A stretch of DNA of 64,000 nucleotides from Paraburkholderia sp. BL23I1N1 (GCF_003610295.1 NZ_RAPV01000002.1:1-64000), one strand, 5' to 3'; numbered from the stretch's first letter, positions 19,202 to 28,746 are shown. Notes: generated by a model not told the origin, from the sequence alone. A program made the numbers and translations.

Positions 19202-20380
19202 CTATTTGAGGTCCCAGCGCATCTGCTCGGCGATCCCCACGCCTCGCGAGGTCCGCACACATTCGCTCACGTAGTCCGTAAAGGGCAGCGGCTCGAAACC
19301 GATTTCGTCACGCAGACGGCGGTTGTCGAACGTGTAGTCCAGCTCCGCGAAACCGGCGTACAAACGCAGCGCGTGTTCGATCAGACGGCCGCTGCCGCAA
19401 CGGTCACGGCCCACCACTTCGCGCGCGATCTTGCCGAAGTCGCGCACGCGGCACATCGAATAGCGGCGGCCCGAGGTGCCGGTAGCTTCATCCATGGCGC
19501 TGATGATCTGACCGATAGTCGGCGCTTCCGAACCCGCCGACACGTGATACGTATCGAAAGCGAGTGACGGCTTCACCGCCAGCAGCGCAAGTGCGCGCGC
19601 GCAGTCGTCGGCGGACACCACGTCGATGCGGTTCATCGCCCGTGCCGTGAAGCGCCGCGCGCCATGCACCACGCGAAATACCCAGAACACGCTCGCCGAC
19701 GGCAACGTGCCGAGCACCGTATGGCCGACCACGATCGATGGCCGCACCACCACCAGCGGCAGGCGCGGATACGTGCTGCGCAGCAAGCGTTCGACTTCGC
19801 GTTTGCTGCGCGTGTACGGCACGAGGTGACGCGTTTCGCCATAGCCGAACGGCGATTCCTGAACGTTCGCGCCGCATTGCGTGCCGCACGCCATCGCCGT
19901 GCTCACGTGCAGAAAGCGCCGCAGCGTTTTGCTGCCGACAAAACGCGACGCGAAACGCAAGGTATCGTGCACATTCGTGTCGAGTACTTGCGGATGTGTC
20001 GAAAACGACGCAAGCGCCGCGCAATTAATCACGTGCGATACCTCGGCGAGCCGCGCCAGATCGATTTCCGAAAACGCGCTGCCGAGTTCGCCGACCATCA
20101 CGTTGGCTTCCGTGATTCGTTGGGCGCGGGCATGCGGCAGCCCGCAGCGCACTGCCGACGCGCGCAGCCGCGCGAGCGCATCGGCCACGCTGGCGCCGCG
20201 CACCAGACACACCATGCGCTCCACCAGTCCGGTGTTGATCAGCGTCACCAGCAGATTGCCGCCGATAAAACCGGTTGCGCCGGTCAGCATCAGACTGTCG
20301 ACGCCCATTGCCTTCGCGCGCGCCGACGAGACCAGGCTCTCCTGCCAGGCGTTGGACAGAGGGGTTTGCCATGCAAACAT
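19202..20380 (-). CDS. Extended SDR, NAD-dependent epimerase / thioester-reductase-like
   Basis: 392 residues. The cofactor motif TGATGFIGGNLL is at about residue 33 and the active-site pair is in YTRSKREVERLL. Segments HVINCAALASFS, FLHVSTAMACG and VVVRPSIVVGHT fit extended SDRs of the fatty-acyl/thioester reductase (male-sterility) branch. The gene has a strong ribosome site AAGGAGCT before the ATG at 20380. It follows the MipA gene (90 bp) on the same strand. A reductase role on an acyl thioester or sugar is possible but unproven. Confidence 0.78.
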   Translation of the reverse strand: MFAWQTPLSNAWQESLVSSARAKAMGVDSLMLTGATGFIGGNLLVTLINTGLVERMVCLVRGASVADALARLRASAVRCGLPHARAQRITEANVMVGELGSAFSEIDLARLAEVSHVINCAALASFSTHPQVLDTNVHDTLRFASRFVGSKTLRRFLHVSTAMACGTQCGANVQESPFGYGETRHLVPYTRSKREVERLLRSTYPRLPLVVVRPSIVVGHTVLGTLPSASVFWVFRVVHGARRFTARAMNRIDVVSADDCARALALLAVKPSLAFDTYHVSAGSEAPTIGQIISAMDEATGTSGRRYSMCRVRDFGKIAREVVGRDRCGSGRLIEHALRLYAGFAELDYTFDNRRLRDEIGFEPLPFTDYVSECVRTSRGVGIAEQMRWDLK

Positions 20381-20470
20381 CGCGAGCTCCTTGCAAGGAC
20401 GTCGGATCGTCGAAACATTGATCCGGACAACCGATCAACAGGCGGGTCGATTAGCGCAACAACACGCGCA

Positions 20471-21244
20471 TCAATAGCGATACGTCAACGCCGTGATCGC
20501 GAAGTAGTTGTTCTTCGACTGCACGATCGGGCTGTTCGCCGAGGCGCCGAGCAACCGCGTCACGCCGCCTTCGGTATGCACCGACCAGCGTGGCGAAAAC
20601 ATGTACGTCCAGGCCGCCGACACTTTTGCGCTGTCGAACCCGCCTTTCACCGCATACGGCTGGAAGCGGCTCGCGGCCGCCTGCGCATCGGTGACACCGA
20701 AGAAGGTTTGCGTATAGCGGCCGCTGCCGGCATGCACGCTGCCCGTGATGCTGACGTCGTTGTCGACGGATTGCAGTACCGGCACGGTCAGATCGACGTG
20801 CCCGCTCGTGCCGTGACTCGTATTCGTAACCGGCTGGTCCAGCGTGATGCTGATGGTCGACGGACCGAACAGATGCGCACCGACCTGTAACGACACCATC
20901 ACCGAACCAGGAATCCGGCCCATGCCCTTCAGATAGTCGGAACCCGGCAAATCCGCACGATTGCGATCGGTGCGGCCGAAGTCATAGCTGAGCGCCGCCC
21001 ATGCAAATAGACCATTGGCGAACGTGCGCTTGTAACCGAGCCCGTTCGTCGGGCTCAGAAAGATGCCGTTGCCGAACTCGGCGGCGATCAGCGGGGCAAC
21101 AAGCGGACGGTAATCGCGGCTGCCCTGATAACGCGGCGCGACACCCCCGGCCAGCGAAAACATATAGAAGTTCTCGGCGTAGGCCATCGACGAGCAGGTC
21201 AGGCCAAACAGCGGAATACACAGATAAGTGAGGCGTTTGCGCAC
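20471..21244 (-). CDS. MipA/OmpV-family outer-membrane protein
   Basis: 257 residues with a signal peptide ending at about MAYA and a final aromatic residue pair RY, as for an outer-membrane barrel. SLAGGVAPRYQGSRDYRPL and the NGLGYKRTF region match the MipA/OmpV family. MipA in E. coli scaffolds murein synthesis and hydrolysis enzymes; OmpV-like members act in adhesion or osmotic response. It is upstream of the extended SDR gene on the same strand, so the two may share a transcript. Confidence 0.83.
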   Translation of the reverse strand: MRKRLTYLCIPLFGLTCSSMAYAENFYMFSLAGGVAPRYQGSRDYRPLVAPLIAAEFGNGIFLSPTNGLGYKRTFANGLFAWAALSYDFGRTDRNRADLPGSDYLKGMGRIPGSVMVSLQVGAHLFGPSTISITLDQPVTNTSHGTSGHVDLTVPVLQSVDNDVSITGSVHAGSGRYTQTFFGVTDAQAAASRFQPYAVKGGFDSAKVSAAWTYMFSPRWSVHTEGGVTRLLGASANSPIVQSKNNYFAITALTYRY

Positions 21245-21482
21245 GGTCAGGACTTTTTATTTGAGACTGAAGCCGCAGTCTAGGGACGCCGCCTCGCCAC
21301 GTCTGTCCTGAAGTTGGGGGAATGTGTGCGCAATTGTGTTCAAGTGTTCGCGAATGTTCGCGGCGTATCCGGCACGAGTGCGCGCGGATAGAATCGGTGC
21401 CTGATTGTGGAGACTGATCTGAAGGCCCCCCTCGAAACCAGCATGCCGCTGATCGAGGACAACCGAATTCGACAAACCGCCC

Positions 21483-22418
21483 TTGAAACCTGACACACGC
21501 CAACACCTGCGCGCCAATCTGCTGATGCTCATCGCGGCCATGATCTGGGGCTCCGCGTTCGTCGCGCAACGCTTGAGCCTCGATGCGATCGGACCGTTTC
21601 TATTTACCGGACTGCGTTTCCTGCTAGGCGCGCTAGTCGTGCTGACCATGATCGTCTGCGTGCGGCGCTCCGCGCTTGCGGAATTGTCGAAGCGCGAACC
21701 CGGCGGCGCACGCGAACTGCTCGGCGCCGGCGTGCTGCTCGGCGTCGTGCTGGCCGTGTCGATTTCGTTGCAGCAGATCGGCCTGCAATACACGAAGGTT
21801 GCCAACGCCGGCTTCATCAGTTCGTTGTACGTGGTGCTCGTGCCGATGCTCGGCATGCTGTTTCGTCATCGAACGGGATTTGGCACGTGGCTCGGTGCGA
21901 CGCTCGCCGCGCTCGGGATGTATTTTCTGAGCGTCAACGAACACTTCTCGATCCTGTACGGCGACTGGTACCAGCTGGCCGGTGCATTGGTAATTTCCGT
22001 CCAGATGATGCTGGTCGGCCGCTTCGCGCTGCGGCACGACACACTCATGCTGGCGCTCGTGCAGTTCGTGACTTGCGGGCTCGCATGTCTGGCGATCGGC
22101 CTCGTGATCGAGCCGGTCAGTCTTGCGGTGATCGAGCGTGCCGCGCCGACGATTCTGTACGGCGGTGCGCTGTCGGTGGGCATTGCTTATACGATTCAGG
22201 TGGTTGCGCAAAAGTACGCGGCGCCCTCGCACGCCGCGGTGATCTTCAGTATGGAAGGCGTTTTCGCCGCGCTCGCCGGATGGCTGGTGCTCGGCGAAAC
22301 ACTGTCGGCGCGCGCGCTCTTTGGATGCGCGCTCATGCTCGCCGGTTTGATTGTGTGTCAGGTGATGCCCGCCCCGCGACGCGGGAACGAACGTGATCGC
22401 TTGCCTCACGAAGCGTGA
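21483..22418 (+). CDS. DMT-superfamily EamA-type exporter
   Basis: 311 residues with ten predicted helices in two EamA repeats. The first starts with LLMLIAAMIWGSAFVAQRLS; the second ends with EGVFAALAGWLVLGETLSAR, the usual helix-9 motif. Such proteins export amino acids or other metabolites. The frame begins with TTG at 21483, where family homology also begins; no ATG is available nearby. It is divergent from the MipA gene. Confidence 0.85.
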   Translation: MKPDTRQHLRANLLMLIAAMIWGSAFVAQRLSLDAIGPFLFTGLRFLLGALVVLTMIVCVRRSALAELSKREPGGARELLGAGVLLGVVLAVSISLQQIGLQYTKVANAGFISSLYVVLVPMLGMLFRHRTGFGTWLGATLAALGMYFLSVNEHFSILYGDWYQLAGALVISVQMMLVGRFALRHDTLMLALVQFVTCGLACLAIGLVIEPVSLAVIERAAPTILYGGALSVGIAYTIQVVAQKYAAPSHAAVIFSMEGVFAALAGWLVLGETLSARALFGCALMLAGLIVCQVMPAPRRGNERDRLPHEA

Positions 22419-22449
22419 GGGCTTAGCCAGTCGCGCGCGCCCACTACCG

Positions 22450-22701
22450 TTAAGCAGCCCGCGGCTGCGCGAACACCTTGGGTGTATCTGCGGTAGGTGG
22501 AAACACACACCAGCAGCCATCGTCGTGACGAAAGAAAAAGAGACCACGCGATCCGGCTTCGACAGAAGTCTCCACGCGCACATAACGCCTGCCGCCCAGA
22601 CGGGTGCGACTGAATTCGGTGACGTGAACCGGAACGGAGGGCCCCGGCGCCAGCCATTTCTCGACCAGAAATCGCAGCGATTGTTCGCTTGCGGCTCTCA
22701 T
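22450..22701 (-). CDS. Conserved small hypothetical protein
   Basis: 83 residues. The sequence looks like a real small globular protein (SEQSLRFLVEKWLAPGP, RTRLGGRRYVRVET, RGLFFFRHDDGCWCVFPP), with codon use like the surrounding genes. Its ATG overlaps the stop of the upstream small gene by four bases (ATGA), which supports coupled translation. I do not recognise a family. Confidence 0.6.
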   Translation of the reverse strand: MRAASEQSLRFLVEKWLAPGPSVPVHVTEFSRTRLGGRRYVRVETSVEAGSRGLFFFRHDDGCWCVFPPTADTPKVFAQPRAA

Positions 22702-22904
22702 GATCCGCTCCGGGCCGGTTTGTCGTGACTCGCCTCGCGTGCCGCTTCGTTGCTTTCGTCGCTATCGGCGCCCTCGTCGTCACGCTCGGACGCGGCGAGG
22801 GATATGGCCCGATTGGTGGCCGCCGCCCGCAGCGTAGTGCAGTGGCTGGCATGTCTGATATCCGAGAGAAGACGGACTAGCTGTCGTGCTGTTCTGCGTT
22901 TCAT
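22698..22904 (-). CDS. Small hypothetical protein, translationally coupled to the next
   Basis: 68 residues from the ATG at 22904, preceded by a G-rich stretch (GGGGGTG) at usable spacing. The N-terminal half is basic (MKRRTARQLVRLLSDIRHAS) and the C-terminal half acidic and hydrophilic. The frame is open further upstream but that part is not protein-like. It ends in an ATGA overlap with the 83-residue gene. No family recognised. Confidence 0.5.
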   Translation of the reverse strand: MKRRTARQLVRLLSDIRHASHCTTLRAAATNRAISLAASERDDEGADSDESNEAAREASHDKPARSGS

Positions 22905-23480
22905 TGCACACCCCCGCACTGCACCAATAACCTCAGAAAACACTTTAACTCTATGCCTGGATCGGGCGTTGCTGAAATGATTTTGACTAAATAGCAACAG
23001 TTGCGCTTGCAAAAACTTCGACGCAATCTTTGTACCTTTCAACTTCAATGTGCGCGTGCGGGGGGACTCGGTCTGTACGCTGGCGAGCGCATAACATCGA
23101 CGAAAAACCCACTCTGCCGCCCGGCGAAACATGGCGGGATGGGCAAGTTATCCACAATTGCCTATGAATAACTTCGGGATAGCGCATCGGACAGCCTGTG
23201 TGCGAAATCTTGATAAGACGCGACGCGAGGCAAGCCCCGTCAAAGTTATCCCGGCTTTGTAGTTTTTCTACAGATATGTTCCGCAGGGTTATGGTTTTCG
23301 CAAGACCTTGATGTAACCGGGAAATTGAGAGTTATCCACAGACGGGGTTAACCCTTGTTAACTATTACTACATATATATACGGCTGAAGTAAAAGACATA
23401 GGATAAGTATCGCTTCGTGATCAGATCGAAGGCTGATCAGGTCTTGACCAGACTGGACCCCACCGGCGACGGCAGATGCT
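22905..23480. other. Long A+T-richer non-coding region with DnaA boxes
   Basis: About 575 bp with no credible gene. It has two perfect 9-bp DnaA boxes in the same orientation and an A/T-rich block around 23355-23385 (ACTATTACTACATATATATA). Confidence 0.6.
23148..23340. promoter_or_regulatory. Two perfect DnaA boxes (TTATCCACA)
   Basis: TTATCCACA occurs at 23148-23156 and 23332-23340, same strand, 184 bp apart. A near-match on the opposite strand lies at about 23165. The A/T-rich ATATATATA block follows the second box. The boxes are seen directly; any role in replication control is inference. Confidence 0.5.
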
Positions 23481-24167
23481 TCACGGCGCTACGCCGGCCC
23501 CGCTTGCGGGTTGTGCCGAGGCAGCCTTGTCGATTGCGTCAGGCAGATCGGGAAGCGGCGCGGGAATCGTCGCTTCGACAGGCACCGGCAACATACGCGT
23601 CTCGATACGGCTGTTCGCAACCGGCTGCGTACGCACCACGGTTTGCAAATAGTGATCGACGAGGCCGAAGAAACGATCGTAGAACTTGCCCGACGGGATG
23701 GTTTCGCTCGAAATCTTGACCATCGCGTCGTTGTTCGAACGGATCGGCAACGACAGCGAACCCAGCACGCTTAGGCCGACGCTCGCCGACGTATCGCTTT
23801 TCTTCAGCGCAAAACCGTTTTGCACAGCATTGACATAGACGATGCTCGTATCGCTCGCCTCTTCCCCCGGCGTACACACCACATGAAATTCGACAACGAC
23901 GTGCGTATCGCCGGTCGGCTGGAAGTTTTTTGTCCCGTCGACGGTATCCGTGCGCGTCATCGTCGTCAGATAGCCTTGGCTCAGGAGCGCGCGGCGCGCG
24001 GCCTCGCAGGTATCCGTGGTGCTCGAGTTGAAATTTCGCGCGTAAGGGCTCGCGCCCGTTTCGAACAATTCCTGCTGGAATTTCGGCTGCGGCGCGCTGC
24101 TGCACGCGGCAAGTGTCAGCAAGCCGAGAAGCGAAGCGGCAGTGGCTTTGGAAAACGAGGTGGACAT
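23481..24167 (-). CDS. Putative lipoprotein, DUF2242-like
   Basis: 228 residues with a lipobox LTLAAC followed by SSAPQ, so a probable lipoprotein. FETGASPYARNFNSSTTDTC begins the conserved part, followed by GDTHVVVEFHVVCTPGEEAS and PSGKFYDRFFGLVDHYL. It resembles the DUF2242 lipoproteins of Burkholderiales (from memory). The ATG at 24167 is the one just before the signal sequence; the frame is open far upstream without protein character. It is followed only by the non-coding region. Function unknown. Confidence 0.72.
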   Translation of the reverse strand: MSTSFSKATAASLLGLLTLAACSSAPQPKFQQELFETGASPYARNFNSSTTDTCEAARRALLSQGYLTTMTRTDTVDGTKNFQPTGDTHVVVEFHVVCTPGEEASDTSIVYVNAVQNGFALKKSDTSASVGLSVLGSLSLPIRSNNDAMVKISSETIPSGKFYDRFFGLVDHYLQTVVRTQPVANSRIETRMLPVPVEATIPAPLPDLPDAIDKAASAQPASGAGVAP

Positions 24168-24346
24168 GGTCGATCGGAAGAGGCGCGGCGTGAGCTCGAA
24201 TGGGAAAGCATTGTAGAGCCGTTGCCAGGTGTGCGTAAAAAGCGCGCAGCGCTCGCTCCGCGCCGCCTTACACGACAGACGTGACGACGCAATCCGCGGC
24301 TTTGGCGCGGGCGCACGACAAGGGGGAAATAAAAGGAAGCTGCCGC

Positions 24347-24997
24347 TCAGTGCGGCGTTGCAGGCGATGCGCTTTGCAGTGCCGCCGCGCCGTTCACACT
24401 TTTCACGCTGACGGTATCGGCGGCCGGTATCGTGAACGCGTCGGCCCAATTGCCCGGCGCCGCGCAACGGTCGGCCTCGCACAGACTGGCTTGTGCGTCC
24501 GGATGCGACGCGACGTCTTTCGGCCCGGCGACGTCGGCGAAATCGTCGACACGCAAGCTCACCTTCTTCGCGTAGGCCTGCGAGCCGCCGTAGCTCTTGA
24601 GCGCCGCGCTCAGGTCGCCATTTGCCGATCGCATGTAACCGTAGAGGATCGCCGAGCCCACGTCGATGTTCGTGGTCGGCTCAGTGAGGTCCTTGACGTT
24701 CCTCAGCAACCCGCGGTGGGCGCCCGGCACCACCTGCATCAGCCCGGTCGCGCCGTTGGCGCCCTTGGCCTTTTCCTTGAAGCGGGATTCGATCGAGATG
24801 ATCGCCAGCAGGAGAGCCGGCGGCAGTGAATATTTCGACGCGGCGGACTGCACCGCGTCCGAAATCTTTTGAGCTTTTTCCTTTGCCAGACCGAATTTCT
24901 GCGTCAGATACGTGGACATGCGGTCACTGTTTTCGTCGGCCGTTGCGGTTTGCATCAGGCCGAGCGAAAGCACGATCAGGCAAAGTAACCGGCTCAT
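24347..24997 (-). CDS. Lytic transglycosylase, SLT domain
   Basis: 216 residues with a signal peptide (cleavage near ATADE), so periplasmic. The SLT domain has the catalytic Glu70 in ISIESRFKEKAKG, then GATGLMQVVPGAH and the AILYGYMRSANGDLSAALKSY segment. It cuts murein glycan strands with formation of anhydro-muramic ends. The C-terminal 60 residues are low-complexity. Same strand as the neighbouring lipoprotein gene, 180 bp apart. Confidence 0.88.
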   Translation of the reverse strand: MSRLLCLIVLSLGLMQTATADENSDRMSTYLTQKFGLAKEKAQKISDAVQSAASKYSLPPALLLAIISIESRFKEKAKGANGATGLMQVVPGAHRGLLRNVKDLTEPTTNIDVGSAILYGYMRSANGDLSAALKSYGGSQAYAKKVSLRVDDFADVAGPKDVASHPDAQASLCEADRCAAPGNWADAFTIPAADTVSVKSVNGAAALQSASPATPH

Positions 24998-25111
24998 AAC
25001 GGAGGACGGGGAAAAGAGGGGATTTGCGCATTATAGCTCTGCCCCCAAAAGAGGCACCAACGCGGCCAAAGTTCATCTGAAGAAAGGCGCCGGTTGGTGC
25101 GTGCGCGTTTG

Positions 25112-26395
25112 CTATTTCGACTGCGTCGGTTTCAGTACGTAATCGTCGTTCAGGGTGGCGAGGAAAGCGGCGACGTCGTCGATATCCCGCTCCGACCACA
25201 CGGGGCGCTCACCTGCTTTGCGCGTGAGCGGCTCGTCGGTCGTATCCACATTCACACGCAACGCAACCGGCAAATCGTTGAATTTGTCGACCTTGCCGTG
25301 CGCGTCTTTCGGATACCACTTCGCCGGATTCGTATCGCGCTGCACGTAGAAACGCAGCGCGTCCTTCAGCGTGTGGAAGCGGCCATTGTGGAAGAACACC
25401 TGACGCGTCGCCGTGTTCCGCAGCGATACCGACTTGAAGAGTCCACAGTTGCTCCTGTCGCTCGACTGGTCGGTGCGCAACGGTCCGCACAAACCCATAT
25501 CGAAGTACTTGTGGTCCATGTTCGCACGCAACTCCGGATTGCGCGGTACGCCAAGCGCCTGGAAGTTGAAGTCGGCGAAAAGCGGATGAGAGCCGTCGAC
25601 ACCCGACTGATCGATGTGACACGACGCGCAATTGCCGCCCGCCGGGTTGTCGAACAGTTTTTTGCCTCTCAACTCCTGAGCCGTTAGTTGCAATTTTCCG
25701 TCGAGGTAGTAATCGAACTTGCTGGTGTACGGATGAAAGCTCGGGTCTTCGAGCTCGAAGCGCTCGATGGCATACATCGCCAGGGTGAACGCCTTGCTGG
25801 GATCGGTGAAGATGTTCTCGCCGAACACGTCCTTGAAGCGCGTCGCGTACAGCGCGTGCTCCAGTTTCGCGAGCACCGCCGCCGGGTCCTTGTTGGCCAT
25901 CTCGTTCGGATTCAGCAACGGGAAACTCGCCTGATCCTGCAGACGGTTAAAGCGCCCGTCCCAACCGAAGCCTCCAACCGGCGCGTTGTCTGTCTCGCTC
26001 AGGCGTTCGGACATGCTGGCCGCCTGCGCATGACTCCACCTCGGCGTGCGGTTCAGCACGTAGCGCAGGCTTGGCACAGCGCGTGTGCCTTGCGAGCGCA
26101 TATCGGGCCCACCCAACTGCGCGGCCAACCCGTTGGGCGGCCCGTACGCGTGCGACGGGCTATGGCAGCTTGCGCACGACATCTTGCCCGACGCTGAGAG
26201 CGACGCATCGAAGAACATCAGCTTGCCGAGCGCCGCCGCATCGCTATAGACAGGCTTCGCATCGGCCGGCGCTCCAGCCTTTATAGATGCCGCCGCCGCT
26301 GCCCCGAACGGCAGCAATGCGGCACCGACCAGCACTGCGAGCGCCGCCCATCGCGCGGCGGTGCGCCCGGTGAATCGCGTTGCAAAAACCGGCAT
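25112..26395 (-). CDS. Dihaem cytochrome c peroxidase / MauG-family protein
   Basis: 427 residues with a signal peptide (cleavage after about residue 36). It has two CASCH haem-c sites at residues 74-78 and 256-260, the layout of bacterial dihaem cytochrome c peroxidases. Segment RNTATRQVFFHNGRFHTLKD and the C-terminal WSERDIDDVAAFLATL are family-like. Such periplasmic enzymes reduce hydrogen peroxide or, in MauG relatives, oxidise protein residues. It starts 8 bp after the phosphoesterase gene, so the two form an operon. Confidence 0.87.
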   Translation of the reverse strand: MPVFATRFTGRTAARWAALAVLVGAALLPFGAAAAASIKAGAPADAKPVYSDAAALGKLMFFDASLSASGKMSCASCHSPSHAYGPPNGLAAQLGGPDMRSQGTRAVPSLRYVLNRTPRWSHAQAASMSERLSETDNAPVGGFGWDGRFNRLQDQASFPLLNPNEMANKDPAAVLAKLEHALYATRFKDVFGENIFTDPSKAFTLAMYAIERFELEDPSFHPYTSKFDYYLDGKLQLTAQELRGKKLFDNPAGGNCASCHIDQSGVDGSHPLFADFNFQALGVPRNPELRANMDHKYFDMGLCGPLRTDQSSDRSNCGLFKSVSLRNTATRQVFFHNGRFHTLKDALRFYVQRDTNPAKWYPKDAHGKVDKFNDLPVALRVNVDTTDEPLTRKAGERPVWSERDIDDVAAFLATLNDDYVLKPTQSK

Positions 26396-26403
26396 CTGAT
26401 CGC

Positions 26404-27630
26404 TTACAGGTTCGTGAAGATGTCGTTGCCGAACCCGACCAGACCAGCCTGCCCCGCGTAACCCAGATGGCCCAGCTGGAAGATGTCTTCAATGCTCCTG
26501 AGCATCGAGTAGTGGTTGTACTGCACCGTCGACACCGTGCCCGGTTTGATGAACTTCGAGATCATCACCGCACCGGTCTGGTCGCCCCCAAAGCTCTGCT
26601 TGGTCAGGTTGATCGTCAAGCCCTTGTACGACAGCGACGAAGTCTGCGGGAACGGCGGCAGATTCGGACCCGGCTGCTGGCTGCAGCAGGTCGCGCCGGA
26701 GAAGACCAGATCCTCGCCGGATGCGGACTGCGTGACCGTGGCGTAACTGCTTTCGTCGAAGTTGATGATCAGCAGACCGTCCTTCTGGAACGCCGGCGAG
26801 GCCGTGATAATCGGCACCCACTTCTGCAGGAACGTGTTCGCGCTCGTCAGTCCGCCCGGCTGGCCGTTCACGCACGGCGCGTCGTGACCGTCGTCGCACA
26901 GGTTCGGCGTGATCAGGTTGAAGTTGGCCGTGGTCGAGATCGATTGCAGGTCCGTTGTGAGCGTGTTCAGGTTCACGACGTTCTGGCCGCAATCCGGCGA
27001 ATCGATGATCGAGTGGAAGTACATGAACGGGTTGTGACGCGTCGCGTACTGGTCGCCCAGCGGCACGGCCGCGCTCGGCGCTTCGGCCGACTGGGTGAGG
27101 TCGGTCGTGTTGAGCGTCGGGTGGCCGCAGGTGGCGGCTTCGCGCGTCGGGTCGTTGCCCATGTCGCCTTCATAGCCCTTCCAGGTGTAGCCGGCGGCCT
27201 TCAACTGGTCCGGCAGCGTCTTGATGCTGGCGGGATACACGCAGCCCGAGCCGATCGCCTGACCATCCGAGGTCGTGCCGGTGAGCTTGTAGTCCTGATA
27301 GGTGATGCAGTCGTTGTCCGTTTCCGGCGTCGGCGCCTGGCCGCTGAGCATCGAGATGTAGTTGTCGAGGCTCACGTGGCCCGTGCCGTAGTACTGCTGC
27401 ACCATTGCGCCTTGGGCGGCCAGCGTCTGCGACAGATACGGCGCCTTGCTGTTCGCGCCGAAGCTGGTCGCGTAGTTTTCGTTTTCGAGCGTGATGACGA
27501 AGACGTGCCTGATCTGCTGCTGCCCGGTCACACTGATCGACGAAGACGAGCCGCACGCGGCGACGATAACGCCGACTAAGGCCGCGCAAACGACCATGAA
27601 GAAAGCACGCAACCCGCTGCGTTGTGACAT
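26404..27630 (-). CDS. Phosphoesterase-family lipoprotein (acid phosphatase/phospholipase C-like)
   Basis: 408 residues with a lipobox VIVAAC followed by GSSSS. The phosphoesterase fold (PF04185 type) begins HVFVITLENENYATSFG and continues GHVSLDNYISMLSGQAP and LLIINFDESSY, where the Glu, Asn, Asp and Glu residues bind catalytic metal. Members hydrolyse phosphomonoesters or phospholipids outside the inner membrane. The start at 27630 has GAGGG upstream. It is the first gene of a pair with the cytochrome peroxidase (8-bp gap). Confidence 0.85.
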   Translation of the reverse strand: MSQRSGLRAFFMVVCAALVGVIVAACGSSSSISVTGQQQIRHVFVITLENENYATSFGANSKAPYLSQTLAAQGAMVQQYYGTGHVSLDNYISMLSGQAPTPETDNDCITYQDYKLTGTTSDGQAIGSGCVYPASIKTLPDQLKAAGYTWKGYEGDMGNDPTREAATCGHPTLNTTDLTQSAEAPSAAVPLGDQYATRHNPFMYFHSIIDSPDCGQNVVNLNTLTTDLQSISTTANFNLITPNLCDDGHDAPCVNGQPGGLTSANTFLQKWVPIITASPAFQKDGLLIINFDESSYATVTQSASGEDLVFSGATCCSQQPGPNLPPFPQTSSLSYKGLTINLTKQSFGGDQTGAVMISKFIKPGTVSTVQYNHYSMLRSIEDIFQLGHLGYAGQAGLVGFGNDIFTNL

Positions 27631-27756
27631 GTTTTTTTGCCCTCGGGGATTAGAGTTTTATTCGCGGGCAAACTGTATGCAGCACGTATGACGCTCGAGT
27701 GAACGACGCCACATTTTCACAATATATCGGTCATTCAACGCAACATATAAGCGTGG

Positions 27757-28746
27757 CTACGGTGGCGGCGAACCGTCGCCTTCCTGCGCGTAGCGGCGAT
27801 GCAAGGCTGCCGCCACCTCGGCGAAACGGGCGCGCAACTCGGGCGGCGCCAGCACGTCGGCCTCGGTGCCGAAGCGGAGCAGTTCCGCGCACGCCTGCCT
27901 CATCGAGCCGACCGGCACTGTGACCGTACGCCAGCCGTCGGCCGGGTCCGGCTCGCCGATTTTCGCGGCTGAGCGTGCGAAGGGCGTGACAAAGACTTCG
28001 AGCATCTGCACGCCCCACGGCGACAGACGCAGCGTTGCTTCGTTCGCGTGCATTTCTTCGGACAGACGTTGGGCGCTGTCTTGCCAGTAAGCCGCCAGAT
28101 CGAAGGCGGGCGGCCGCTCGAACGTTTCGTCCAGTACGCTCAATTCGAGAATGCGCGAAATGCGATAGATGCGGATGTCCGTGCCGACGCGCCCAACCAC
28201 ATACCAGGCCCCGCTTTTCAGCACGATGCCGAGCGGTTCGATCCGGCGAAACTTTTCGGCTTTCCAGCTCTGATAGCGAATCTGCAACGGATGCTGTTCC
28301 CACACCGCGCTGGCAATCAACGGCAGATTCGCGGGCTGATCCACATCGGCGAACCAGGCCGGGGCGTCGAGGTGAAAACGCGAGCGCATGCGCTCCGCGG
28401 TCGAGCGCAACTCCACCGGCAGCGCGGCAAGCAACTTGGTTTGCGCTCCGGCCATCACGGCGCCGAGACCAAGTGCCTGCATCGGTCCGGGCAAGCCCGC
28501 GAGGAACAGCGACTCCGCTTCCTGCGACGACAGGCCATTCAGACGCGTCCGGTATCCATCAAGCAGACGATAGCCGCCTTCCGCGCCACGTTCGCTCTGG
28601 ACGGGGACGCCCGCGGCGCTCAAGGCGTCGATGTCGCGATAGATCGTACGCAGCGAGACCGCGCATTCGTCGGCGAGCGACTGCGCGGTCACGCGTCCGC
28701 GCGCTTGCAGGGTCATCAGGATGGAAAGGAGGCGGCTGGCTCTCAT
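27757..28746 (-). CDS. WYL-domain transcriptional regulator (YafY type)
   Basis: 329 residues from ATG 28746. The HTH_11-type winged helix fills residues 1-60 (SRLLSILMTLQARGRVTAQS, then RTIYRDIDALSAAGVPV). The WYL domain follows from about residue 130, with FRRIEPLGIVLKSGAWYVVG. WYL domains bind small ligands or nucleic acids. It is divergent from a GST gene. A perfect inverted repeat lies between them and is the likely operator. Confidence 0.87.
   Translation of the reverse strand: MRASRLLSILMTLQARGRVTAQSLADECAVSLRTIYRDIDALSAAGVPVQSERGAEGGYRLLDGYRTRLNGLSSQEAESLFLAGLPGPMQALGLGAVMAGAQTKLLAALPVELRSTAERMRSRFHLDAPAWFADVDQPANLPLIASAVWEQHPLQIRYQSWKAEKFRRIEPLGIVLKSGAWYVVGRVGTDIRIYRISRILELSVLDETFERPPAFDLAAYWQDSAQRLSEEMHANEATLRLSPWGVQMLEVFVTPFARSAAKIGEPDPADGWRTVTVPVGSMRQACAELLRFGTEADVLAPPELRARFAEVAAALHRRYAQEGDGSPPP

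Noticed and set aside
22905..23480. Chromosomal origin of replication (oriC)
   Set aside because: Only two perfect DnaA boxes and no dnaA, dnaN, gyrB, rpmH or parAB genes nearby; kept as a curiosity instead.
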